From: Pseudo-nitzschia pungens
Lineage: Eukaryota; Bacillariophyta; Bacillariophyceae; Bacillariales; Bacillariaceae
Length of the DNA stretch: 64,000 nucleotides
Reading direction: 5' to 3'
NCBI GenBank assembly: GCA_037355855.1
Contig: CM074759.1
Location: 6,882,001-6,946,000 of the forward strand
A program made the translations under genes and the position numbers. Shown here piece after piece: positions 52,126 through 61,711 of the stretch. Below the pieces are notes generated by a model that had not been told where the DNA came from, did not search any database, and worked only from the letters and a program-made list of their open reading frames with translations. How positions within the stretch are numbered: position 1 is the stretch's first letter; each line of letters opens with the position of its first letter.

Positions 52126-53760
52126 TCATCCGAATCCCTTTCCCCTGGTGGGTGAATCTGCAGAGTCTTCGGACGAGGATGTGATTTCGTTCACAATGGC
52201 TTCCACTTCATCGTCAAAAACGTCAAAATTTTGGTAGTAGTAGTCTTCGTCGTGGTCGTCATAGTCAAGGTAGGTTGCATCCTCCATTCGAGTTGCATCG
52301 TCGTCGTCGAAGGGTTCTTCCCACTCGACGTCATCGCCATCGCCATCGCCATAACCATCGCCATAACCATCGTCACACTCACCATCACGATCACCATCTT
52401 CGACGTTTGCGAGCCACCCGGGCTGCGATCTCCAGTACTCGGGTCCGTACGTGACAAAGATTTCTTCCCCCCCCACAATGTCGCGGGTTGCCACCGTGAC
52501 CATGTGGCATCCCGCGCACGGTTGGTGCATCGCATTGGCTCGGTCGGCCGATTCGATGGTGTAGGCCGCCAGCTCGCACTCCCGCAGGGGTAGAACGGTC
52601 GCTCCATCGTTGGCAAAGTGACCGAGGTAGGACGAATCATCATGATCATGATCATGATTTTGATCATCCTCATCACCCTTCCTTGTCGGAAACAGGTCCG
52701 GGAGTGCCACAATGTCCCAGTCTTCGCTGACAGCGCCCAGCATGTACTCCACGGGCAAGACCAGAACGGGTTGGTTTGCGCGTTGATTTGCGTCGTCGGC
52801 ACCGATCGCGCTTTCGGGCTCGGATCCCATGACGACACGAATTTGATTATCGTTGTCTTCGTCGTCATTATCGTCCCTATTGCTGTTGCTGTGGATGGCT
52901 TTGATGGTGTGCACCCCTAAGGTAAAAGAGGGCTCCTCCTCCTTGTCTTTGTCGGAATTGCCATTGCCATTGCCATTGGCAGAGCCCGTCCCCGCTCCCC
53001 ATTCCACGACAATATCTCCCGGATAGCACGTGAGGAGCGTGCCCTTTGGATAGTCCTCCTTTGCAAACAATCCCTTTCCTGCGTTGGGGATCGTCGACGT
53101 TCCGACGATGGTTCGGTCGATGTGAATCGGCAATCCATCCATTATTTGCTCGATGCGTCCTTGGTTGCCTTTGTCCGTGTCGAAAGACGCCGATGCAAAT
53201 TCAAATTCAAATGGATGACTCAGGCGCGACGCCAGCAATCGCAATCGTCGCTGGTGGTTGTCCATTTTGTCTTGCCCGGTATGTTGTTGTTGTTGTTGTT
53301 GTTGTTGTTGTGCAGGGCCTTTTTCCTCCAAGCATAGCAACCGAGCGAGCAATCCGGAAAGCTCTTCCAGGGAACACGATTCGCCGCTTCCGCTGCCGCT
53401 GCCGCCATGGTCATCGTCATTGATGTTGTTGTGGTTCTCGTCGCAGCGGTGGCCTTTATCGACCCAACACCGCGATCCAAAACTTCTGTCGTTGAGTGCC
53501 GGATGCGGATGCAGATGCGGATGCAGACGCTGATGCACACCGTCCATCACTTGCGTTGGTCCGTGGTGCCCGAAACGTGGAGCCGAAATCGAGAGCGAAA
53601 ATGCCACCGCGGTGGTGTCGCCATGGCACGAAATCCCGAACCCAATCCCGATCCCAATCCCGATGACAAACGCGGCTGAGACTGCGACTGCAAATTCAAA
53701 TGCGAACGAAACCACCGACGAAAGAGAAACGACGCCAAGCGCTGGTCGAAACAGATGCAT
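52126..53760 (-). CDS. SET-domain protein with N-terminal membrane segment
   Basis: This is a 544-residue protein. The N-terminal 45 residues are hydrophobic (GVVSLSSVVSFAFEFAVAVS), so it may be anchored or secreted, unusual for a SET protein. The SET fold is split by insertions. The opening motif GTSTIPNAGKGLFAKEDYPK lies at about 210-230; GHFANDGA appears where NHS-type residues are expected; the closing part IVGGEEIFVTYGPEYW keeps the conserved Gly-Glu and Tyr. SET proteins transfer methyl groups to Lys, in histones or other proteins such as Rubisco or ribosomal proteins; the target here is unknown. Acidic and Gln/Asp-rich insertions (QQQQQQQQQ near 165; DGYGDGYGDGDGDD near 465) are encoded by in-frame microsatellites. 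The start is the first ATG at 53760; no intron. Confidence 0.75.
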   Translation of the reverse strand: MHLFRPALGVVSLSSVVSFAFEFAVAVSAAFVIGIGIGIGFGISCHGDTTAVAFSLSISAPRFGHHGPTQVMDGVHQRLHPHLHPHPALNDRSFGSRCWVDKGHRCDENHNNINDDDHGGSGSGSGESCSLEELSGLLARLLCLEEKGPAQQQQQQQQQHTGQDKMDNHQRRLRLLASRLSHPFEFEFASASFDTDKGNQGRIEQIMDGLPIHIDRTIVGTSTIPNAGKGLFAKEDYPKGTLLTCYPGDIVVEWGAGTGSANGNGNGNSDKDKEEEPSFTLGVHTIKAIHSNSNRDDNDDEDNDNQIRVVMGSEPESAIGADDANQRANQPVLVLPVEYMLGAVSEDWDIVALPDLFPTRKGDEDDQNHDHDHDDSSYLGHFANDGATVLPLRECELAAYTIESADRANAMHQPCAGCHMVTVATRDIVGGEEIFVTYGPEYWRSQPGWLANVEDGDRDGECDDGYGDGYGDGDGDDVEWEEPFDDDDATRMEDATYLDYDDHDEDYYYQNFDVFDDEVEAIVNEITSSSEDSADSPTRGKGFG

Positions 53761-55314
53761 GATGGTTTCTGACAAGAGGAGGTGCCGCGGTGCGATAAGC
53801 TCTGCGCAGCAATCTTATGGTAGGCAATACCCTGGTCCGCTTTCAATATTTGTGTTGCGGAGAAAAGACGTACTACGTATCAGTATGGAGTACACTAATA
53901 GTAGCATTACGGACAGGTCCTGATTAACATTTTTTTCTGTTGTGTATCGTCTCGACAGATGAAAACCATTGTTGATCTGACAAAAAAATCAACGAAACGG
54001 GAGTTTCGAGTTTCGAGTTTTCGAGGCGTCCATTGAACGAAGTACCCTACGACGTACGAAGTAACTTTCTGTACCAGGAAACCTTGTCTTACTCGGGTGA
54101 GGTAATAATTATTACCGTTAACTTACTCCGTACCGGTAGTACTTCTATTTGTTTCGTACTTCACTCTCCCGTCCATCCCATGTCACATCAATCAAAAGCC
54201 AACCAAACCTGCATGATCCACGGGGGCATCGATGGACAGACGGAAGTCATTGCATCAAGACTACTTCGTACTAGGTAAGATTAGCCTTACGACATGCGAC
54301 CAAAAAATCGTTGATTGAAGCCCGATACCGTACATTGAACAGTGAACTTCTTACTACTAAAAGTACTACTAGTACTAGTACTAGTACTAGTACTCGGACT
54401 CCTCTAGTATATTACTAAGGTTACGAGTACTACTACTAGTAGTAGCCACCAACAAGAAGGTTTCCCCCTCCTTCGCAGTCAAACAGATGGAAGACGTTTG
54501 TTGTGTATTGTTACTACACGGTAATCTGAATCTTACTAATTGTTGTACTGCAATGCAACAAAATATATTACTATCAGTGCTTTCATTTTTCAGGCAAAAA
54601 CATGCTAGTACTACTAGTAGTAGCTGAAAGCAGGTGCTGGCAGCGGCAGGTGTTGCTGCCTAATACAATCAATCACGCTGTTTGTACAACACAAAAACAG
54701 AACCATCATGATGCACACGCTCAAAATAATTTTACCGCTGATGAATGCGATATGTGAAAGCAACCCTTGCACCTAGTAGTAGTACTAGCTAGCTATCTCG
54801 TCAGAGAAGAATAAAAAAGACGAGAGGAAATGCCAATTCTTTTTTCTTGTCTGCGACTCGAGGAGTTGAGAGTGATACGCGAAAACTAGGATTTTGAGAA
54901 TTGGGACAGTTAGTACTGCCGCAGTGCGAAAGATGACGCTCCTTAATGAAGAAGTTGATTGCAAACCTCCGCATTCGATCATATTGGGAGGCAACTAGTA
55001 TTTGTGGTGCTTTCATGCTTACAGTACGATATTGGGATACTATGATTCAAAGGGCATCTCCAGAAGAAATGCTCGAAAGAATAGGTGATCACGGGGACTT
55101 TCTCTAAATGAGAGGAAGTGCCGAACCCATTCAAGTCAATTAAAAAAGTCCTGGATTGCTCGATTGGTTTGTTAGAATCCATCATAAAGTTGTCATCGTT
55201 AGCGTCAATGTCACTGTCACTGTCACCGTGACAGTAGCAGTAGTGCTATTGAGAGAACGTCGTTTCGCAGTTTCCAATGAATTCCGTCTTGGGGAATCGG
55301 AACACTTCTTAATA
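53761..55314. other. Intergenic with CTAGTACTAG tract
   Basis: No gene was recognised. A (CTAGTA)n run occurs at 54358-54395, with further CTACTAGTAGTA at 54430-54450 and 54605-54625, and TGTCACTGTCAC-type repeats at 55205-55245. Confidence 0.55.
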
Positions 55315-58300
55315 TCACCGAGCACTGCCAGAAACCTTGCTATAGAGGCTGCTGCCAGGACCAGACGATCTCTCTTTTCGCTTGCCCAGTTGCGAGTTCG
55401 AGGCTCCCGATCCGCTCTGACTCGTTTGACTATTGAACAAAACGTGACCGAGCGAGAGCGCTTTGTAGACACCCGCTGTTTCTTTTCCGTCTACCGCCTT
55501 GCTTCCTCCCAAAAAAGTCGACCTGCGTTTGAGCCTTTTGGCTCGCAACGCAATAGAAAGGCTTCCCGCTGTTTTCCGGAACATCGAGCCGCCGATGCCG
55601 TTGCCGCTGCCGGTCCTCGCACTCCTATCGGATCCGGACGAGGACTCGGTGCTTCGCCCGCGCTTTCGGGAAAGCGGTCCAAAATTGCTTCCCGAGTCCG
55701 AAGACAGGGAACTCCGGCGGGACAAGGAGGAAGACCGACGCACTAGACCGCATCGCATCTGGCTTAGTTCTTCCTTCATGCGAACGTCTTCGTCGATGAG
55801 GCGTTGTCGGGAAAATTCCTGGCTGTCTCCGTACACCTCCTCCAGTCGTTGCATTCTTGCACGCTTTGCGAACCTTCGAGCCAGGCGTTCCTGCGTTCTT
55901 ACTTCCTCGTCGAGAGCCGCATCGGGAGTTTCTCCCTCTTTTGCCTCCTGTTGTTCCTCCTCCTCCTCGTCCTCGGAAAATCGTTCCTCGAGGTCTGCAT
56001 CGCTGCGATGCATGAAGCGATCCTTGAGCATCTTGTCCAGAAGGGCCGTTTCGTCCTCTTCTTCGTCGTCATTGTCCCCGTTCGATGCCTTCCCTTCGTT
56101 CTCGTCTTCGCTGTCCAGTTCGTCATCGTTGAGGAGTCCGAGGCGCTTGGCGTCTTCTCGGTTGTCGGCGGCCACCAACTGATCGAACCGGTGAATTCCC
56201 CTGGCACCGGCACCACCACCGGCGATCCCTCCGCGGCGCCCATCGTAACCCTCGCGCATGCGGCGAAGAATTTCCTTGTGGCGAGCTTTTTCTTCCTGCT
56301 GCTCCAACCGCTTGCGGGCTGCCATTCCGGCATCTTCGTCTCCTTCGCCGTCCGAGACGTCGTCCACGACGTGCTCCAGGTCGTCCTCGTCGAGATCGTC
56401 GGGGGTTTCTTCCTCGTCCTGTTTCTTGTTCTTCTTGGCGATGGAGAATCCAAAATCTTCGAGCCCTGCGATTTCCTCTTCCTCCTCCTCCTCGGCTTCC
56501 TCTTCCACGAGTCCGCCCTTGCGATTCTTCTTTTGTTTCCGGAGTTTTTCGGCCTCACGCTTCAGCACGGCCTGCCAACCAGCGTTTCTCGGACGGTTGG
56601 AATCCTTGCGATCGTCGTTTGCGGCGGCATCGAACTCCACTTCCGCTTCGTCGTCGGTTTCCTCTAAAGTGGAAGCGTTCTTTTCGGGTGTCACCACACT
56701 TTCTTCGAGGCTACGAGCGGGACAGGTCTCGGTAATGACAGTGTTTTCGTTTGCCGAAAGATCGGCGACATTCGTTGCATCATCATCATCATCATCATCA
56801 TCATTGTTGTTGTTGTTGTTGGAGACGGATACTGTATCACTGCCATCCGCCCGTCCACCGCCGGACGACCGACATTTGTCTGATTCCGACTCGTTGCTTT
56901 CCGCGGCGTGTTCCGCAAGCGGGGGCTGGGTTTCCAAACCGCTGTCTCCCCCGATTTGCGTTTCCTTTCCGTCAAGCACCTTCCACTCCGGTGAATCGGA
57001 TTCGTGGTTTCGAGAGTCCGGATCCCGTGGTTTCGTTTCGGGATCGGGGAGGGGCTCCTGCGTCTCGAGTGGCTGCGTCTCGTCCGGTGCCGGATCGAAA
57101 GGTCGGGCGTCGACATCGTCGTCATCGACCCCGTCGTCTGTCGCAAGCCCAGGCCTATTGTTGTCGTCGTCGCTGGCTCGGACGGGTTCTTCACCACGGG
57201 TGCCCGGCATTCCAATCGCCGCAAATTCATTGGCATCACCCCCGGATTCCTTTGCTTCCTCCTCGATTTCCCGGGCCATCTTGAGTTCCTCGTCCTCTTC
57301 CTCGAGACCGCTGCCGCCGCGATTGCCTTGGTGTCCGGTCTTGTCCTCGCCCTCGCGCTCGCGCTCGCCCTCGGTGGCAACGCCCGCGCCTCCCTGCTGC
57401 TGCTGCTCTTGCAGCAAGAGGCGTTCCCGCAACAGTTTTCGCTCGTTGGCCTTGAGGCGTTCCTGTTCGAGTCGGATCACCAGGTCCCGCTTCTGATCGG
57501 CAGCGGTCCGGCAGTCCTTGAGGTGGTCCTCTTCCGTTTTGTATCCCAGTTCCCGGGCCAGCCATTGGTTTCCCTGTTTCCGCTGCCTTTGCTTGAGGGC
57601 GTTTCGAAGGGCAAACCGGGCTCCCATGCTCCTCTTCGGCGACAGAATCCTCGATCCGGAAGCGCGCGTCTGCGGGTGTGCCTGCTTCGTGGAAGCGGAA
57701 CCGGAAGCAGAGGCGTGACCCACGGCGCTCTTGCCCCGTTTTGGGGATCGCAGCTGATCCAGGAGCCGGAGACCGCTGGAGGGAAGGTGGTTTTGCAGCG
57801 GTTTGAGGGGTTTGAATGGTTTTTTCATTCCCACAATCACGAGATCTTCCTCGTCGGAAGAGGATTCGTCTTCCTCGCTGCTGCTGCTGTTGTTGCTGCT
57901 TTCGGAATCGGCAACTGCTTCCTTCTTGGCCTTGTCGGTTCCGGGACCGGTTACCGGCTTGGTCCCCTTGCCATTGCCATTGTCATTGTCATTGGCATTG
58001 CCATTGCCACCGACATTGCCATCGACCACCGCGATGCGCGTTTCGTCCAGCTTTTGCAGGAGATCGAGACGGTCCTCCAGTCGCTTCCAGCGGAGCTCCT
58101 CCGTGTTGGTTTCGAACTTGGACGCGATGGCCTCCATCCGCTCCTCGTCTTCCCTGGTTTGGTCCAGCTGGAGCTCCTCGTTGCGGACCCTGAGTTCCTC
58201 GGCGCGCTTTTGTCGGCGGAGCCTGTGGGCCTCGACGACCCTTGCGGCGGCGCGGGCCGCGGCCCGGCGGCGTACCGCCTTGGGGCGGGCGCGCTGGGGT

Positions 58301-60375
58301 TCCCGGGAGGACACCGTTTTCTTCCTCGTTTCGAGGGTCTTGCGGGAGGCTTTTGTTTTTCTCTTGGTGGTTCGCTCGACGGCCTTGGTTTCCGAGTCGG
58401 AATCGGAATAATCCGATGCTTCGTCGTCGGCATCCTCCTCGCTATCCGATTCCTCCCCGCTGCTGTCGCTATTGCTATTGCTATTGCTGTTTTTGTCTTT
58501 GTTGTTGTTGTTGTTGTTGCTATCGCTGTTGCCCTCGATGTCTTTGGATTCGCTGTCGCTGTCGCTGTCGCTGTCGCACGAGGGCTTGACCGCGCCGGTG
58601 ATGAGTGCCTTGAGGCGGTCTCGCACCACCGCCTTGAGTGCCTTGTTGAGCTTGGACTCGAACTGTTCCTCGAGGGACGAAAAAATCTGCTTGACGGTGA
58701 CGGCGGACTTGTCCTCCGTCTGGACAAAGAGCACATCGGTGGCCGTTATCCAGTCCCGCTTGGTGGGGAGCGAGGCCTTGACCTGTTTGGCGGTCTTCGT
58801 CTTCGTCTTGGCCTTGGCGGTCTTCGGCTTCGCATGGGTCTCGGCCTGGGTGCCGACCGACTCCAGGATCGAGGCTTCCGAGTAGGGGACGCGAGGCTTG
58901 CGCGATCGAGCGGATCGCCGCACGGAGGTTGCAGTGGCAGTGGCAGTGGCAGTTAGAGTGGCGGTCTCCGCGCCGTTAGGAGACGACGGTGGCGTTAACG
59001 ATGCTGTTCCGGGTTGGGTTTCTTGCTCCGGAGCGTCGGTCTTCCCGCTTTCGTCGTGGTCCTCGTCGCGGCTGCCCGAGGTGTTCTTGCGGCCGGCGTC
59101 CGTTTCGATCGCGACTTTCGCTTTGTCTTTGTCTTTCACGTTGTCTTCGTTGTCTTCTCTGTCGCTTTCGCTGTCGTAGTCCCCCACCGGCACGTCCCAC
59201 TCGGCTTCGTCGTCGGTATCGATACGGGCACAACGCTCGGCCTCCTTTGTGTCCTCGTTCTCGTTCTCTTCCTCGTTCTCGTCCTCCCCGGCAGCACCCG
59301 GAACCGTCCGGGCCGAAACACTGGAAGGAATGCCGGCCCCGCGGCCACCGCCCGCACCCGCATCCGTGCGTCCCGCAAGCACGCTAGCGTTCGTGGTAGC
59401 GGTCGTGGCCACGGTCCGATCGTCTCCGTCTTGGTCGCTCTCATTGCCGGCCATGCTCATGGCCACGGTCCGATCGTCTCCGTCTTCGTCTCCGTCTTGG
59501 TCGCTCTCGTTTCCGGCCACGCTCATGGCCACGGTCCGATCGTCCTCATCGTCCGTCATGGCCACCGTTCGATCGTCCTCGTCCGGAACGAGATCCTCCG
59601 TCTCGTCCGGAATCCCGGCTTCTCCCTTCATGGCTACGGATTCGTCTCCGCTCTCGTCTCCGCTCTCGTCGTCGTCCACACCGCCATTGCCATCGTCGTT
59701 TCCATCGGCATTCGTGGCATCCCTGCCGGTGTTTCCATTCGCAGTCCAAATCGCATCCGCATTCGCATTCGCATGCGCATTTACATTTACGGTGTTGTTC
59801 TTCTCCGATTCGTCGACGGTGGCATTCCCATTCCCATTCGCATTGACATTGTCCCGCCGCATTTGTTGTTTCTTGCGACGACCCGACGTGATGATTTGCT
59901 TTTTGAAATCGTTGTCGTTGTCGTTGTCATTGTCGGTGTCGTTGCCGTTCTGGTTCTCGTCTTCCAACTCGTCACCGGTGCTGCCGTGGTCGGCGGGAGA
60001 ATCCGTTTCGTCGTCGTCCAGGTCAAAGTCGAGAACGTCCGCGTCTTGCTCGTATGGTTCGGTGGTGGTTGGATCCGGGTTGGTGCGCTTCGCTGTCGCG
60101 GGAGTGGCCGCGTCGTCGTGCTCACTACTAGTACTAGTACTAGTACTTGTATCGTGCCGCACGAGGTCCCTCGTGAGTTCCAGAACGCTCCCGGCTCTGG
60201 ATTTGGTGTCGGTGGTGGTGCGGATGGTAGTTTTTGCGTTTGCGTTTGCGTTTGCGTTTGACGTCGTATCTGGCTTTGCTCGGGTGGTTTTGGAGCCGTC
60301 TGCTCCGAGACTCTCGGACGGATCGTCGTCGAGCGTCCATTGGTCGCCCCTGGACGAATACGTAGCGGATTTCAT
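55315..60375 (-). CDS. Very long acidic protein, Mrc1/Claspin-like C-terminal region
   Basis: This is a 1686-residue intronless protein made largely of low-complexity Asp/Glu/Asn/Ser stretches. Near residues 275-350 DRTVAM recurs five times within acidic repeats (DNA repeat at about 59405-59635). Folded-looking parts are few: AKQVKASLPTKRDW.. near 540; a basic helical RARPKAVRRRAAARAAARVV region near 700; long charged helices near 950-1060. About residues 1330-1560 (KNRKGGL, DDLEHVVDDVSDGEGDED, RFDQLVAADNRED, ALLDKMLKDRFMHRSD) resemble the conserved segment of Mrc1/Claspin, the fork protein that mediates replication checkpoint signalling. The likeness is of pattern rather than of diagnostic residues. 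Many SQ/TQ sites, expected for such a mediator, are visible. Start at the ATG at 60375. Likely nuclear. Confidence 0.6.
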   Translation of the reverse strand: MKSATYSSRGDQWTLDDDPSESLGADGSKTTRAKPDTTSNANANANAKTTIRTTTDTKSRAGSVLELTRDLVRHDTSTSTSTSSEHDDAATPATAKRTNPDPTTTEPYEQDADVLDFDLDDDETDSPADHGSTGDELEDENQNGNDTDNDNDNDNDFKKQIITSGRRKKQQMRRDNVNANGNGNATVDESEKNNTVNVNAHANANADAIWTANGNTGRDATNADGNDDGNGGVDDDESGDESGDESVAMKGEAGIPDETEDLVPDEDDRTVAMTDDEDDRTVAMSVAGNESDQDGDEDGDDRTVAMSMAGNESDQDGDDRTVATTATTNASVLAGRTDAGAGGGRGAGIPSSVSARTVPGAAGEDENEEENENEDTKEAERCARIDTDDEAEWDVPVGDYDSESDREDNEDNVKDKDKAKVAIETDAGRKNTSGSRDEDHDESGKTDAPEQETQPGTASLTPPSSPNGAETATLTATATATATSVRRSARSRKPRVPYSEASILESVGTQAETHAKPKTAKAKTKTKTAKQVKASLPTKRDWITATDVLFVQTEDKSAVTVKQIFSSLEEQFESKLNKALKAVVRDRLKALITGAVKPSCDSDSDSDSESKDIEGNSDSNNNNNNKDKNSNSNSNSDSSGEESDSEEDADDEASDYSDSDSETKAVERTTKRKTKASRKTLETRKKTVSSREPQRARPKAVRRRAAARAAARVVEAHRLRRQKRAEELRVRNEELQLDQTREDEERMEAIASKFETNTEELRWKRLEDRLDLLQKLDETRIAVVDGNVGGNGNANDNDNGNGKGTKPVTGPGTDKAKKEAVADSESSNNSSSSEEDESSSDEEDLVIVGMKKPFKPLKPLQNHLPSSGLRLLDQLRSPKRGKSAVGHASASGSASTKQAHPQTRASGSRILSPKRSMGARFALRNALKQRQRKQGNQWLARELGYKTEEDHLKDCRTAADQKRDLVIRLEQERLKANERKLLRERLLLQEQQQQGGAGVATEGEREREGEDKTGHQGNRGGSGLEEEDEELKMAREIEEEAKESGGDANEFAAIGMPGTRGEEPVRASDDDNNRPGLATDDGVDDDDVDARPFDPAPDETQPLETQEPLPDPETKPRDPDSRNHESDSPEWKVLDGKETQIGGDSGLETQPPLAEHAAESNESESDKCRSSGGGRADGSDTVSVSNNNNNNDDDDDDDDATNVADLSANENTVITETCPARSLEESVVTPEKNASTLEETDDEAEVEFDAAANDDRKDSNRPRNAGWQAVLKREAEKLRKQKKNRKGGLVEEEAEEEEEEEIAGLEDFGFSIAKKNKKQDEEETPDDLDEDDLEHVVDDVSDGEGDEDAGMAARKRLEQQEEKARHKEILRRMREGYDGRRGGIAGGGAGARGIHRFDQLVAADNREDAKRLGLLNDDELDSEDENEGKASNGDNDDEEEDETALLDKMLKDRFMHRSDADLEERFSEDEEEEEQQEAKEGETPDAALDEEVRTQERLARRFAKRARMQRLEEVYGDSQEFSRQRLIDEDVRMKEELSQMRCGLVRRSSSLSRRSSLSSDSGSNFGPLSRKRGRSTESSSGSDRSARTGSGNGIGGSMFRKTAGSLSIALRAKRLKRRSTFLGGSKAVDGKETAGVYKALSLGHVLFNSQTSQSGSGASNSQLGKRKERSSGPGSSLYSKVSGSAR

Positions 60376-61295
60376 GGTAATTACCGTATATTCTGGATTG
60401 GCAAACAATTACGAGTCTACGGGAATGAGAATCGGTGCGGTGGAGAGGATTTCAGATTCAATTCAATTCAATATTCAACTCAACTCAATTCAATTCAATT
60501 CCATTCAATTCCGATGTCAGCTTTTTTGCGTGTCGTATTATTTGCATTCGTGTCAGTTGGTTTCGAGTGGTGGCTGATTCGTATTGGTTGTCGGATAGCG
60601 AAAATGTTGAGGAATGGGTGGATGTAGATTATTATTGTCGTTGTCGTTGTTTTTGTCGTTGTTGTTGTTTCAGATGCTCTGCATGAAGAGCGGACACGGG
60701 ATCCGATTTGGTTTACTGTGAGAAGGAAGCAACGCAACGGCTTTCGCAGATATTTTGACAATGCAGTAAGTTAAGGCTCTTACAGACAGATGATGCTTGT
60801 TTGCTTCGTTTTCAGTTTTCGCGAAGCCGGGAAAAAGCACATTGGCGTTTGTTGGCGCGTCGAATGAGGCGGAATACGAGTAACTTATTGGTAGCCTTAC
60901 TCGTACAATACAAGTAAACCTTACCGCATTGCAATCTTGGTAGAAAACGCCGAGTACAAACAACTAACCTTACCAGTACCAGTACCATTCTGGACGAAAA
61001 AAGTGTGCTGTACCGTAACTCTAGTACTGCACTCTACGTGAAGAACAACGTCACAACCCAATGTCACGCGGGACGGGTAGCGGAGAGCATGGCTTTTTTT
61101 GGCGCGAAACTACTCCAAGAAACATAACTCTGTGTTTGACTCATTTGACTCCATTGGGTTCGTGGCACGGGGTCTTGGATGATTCTCTAACAATTTCTTT
61201 ATTTTTTTAAAAATCTGCACACGTCTGTCTGATGTACGGTACGGAGCGAGTGAGTGAGTCGAGTCGAGTCGGTTCAAGGATAATTTTGAAATTGG
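60376..61295. other. Intergenic upstream of the Mrc1-like gene
   Basis: No gene was recognised. A degenerate (TTCAA)n run lies at 60455-60510 and a (GTTGTC)n run at 60634-60670. Confidence 0.55.
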
Positions 61296-61296
61296 T

Positions 61297-61394
61297 ACTA
61301 CGGAATTCCTATCAGCTGATCCCCCCACCTTTTTAATCAGATTAAAAAGCTTTTTTACGTCGATTCGACGCAAACCCTCAAAAACTCTGTAGTA
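61297..61394. repeat. Small foldback-type element, copy 2
   Basis: It opens CTACGGAATTCCTATCAGCT like the element at 17163 and closes with CTGTAGTAC, the inverted complement of its first bases; the span of 98 bp is the same. The inner part (TTTTTAATCAGATTAAAAAGC) is itself a hairpin and differs from copy 1. It lies about 320 bp before the start of the Cys-rich gene. Confidence 0.6.
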
Positions 61395-61711
61395 CAAATT
61401 TCTACGTAATTTAGTGTAGGATCAATCGTGCTCTATTAGGCTCTGTTTCGACACCGTTGTCAGAGCACTGATTTTTTTCATTCTTTTCGACAACACCTTC
61501 TCATTCCGACCTGGACCATGGTGATTGCCCAAATCCTGTTGCAACACACCTGTTGAACCCAATTTCCTTGTCCAGAGCAAACCTTGCATCGAGAGTGCAT
61601 CTGAGCCTTTTTTTTGCTGGAAAATTGACCTCCGCAGCAAAAATACCCCCTCCTTCTTTTTTCGACCGACGAGACCTTCTTCTTCTTCTTCGACAATCCG
61701 ACAATTCCACC

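Noticed and set aside
53412..53600. Bacterial contamination or horizontal operon
   Set aside because: No operon structure, Shine-Dalgarno sites or prokaryotic genes anywhere; introns and targeting peptides show nuclear eukaryotic DNA.
55499..60261. Long plus-strand ORFs opposite the Mrc1-like gene
   Set aside because: They are shadow frames caused by the repetitive Asp/Glu/Ser codons of the minus-strand gene; no domains, many alternatives.
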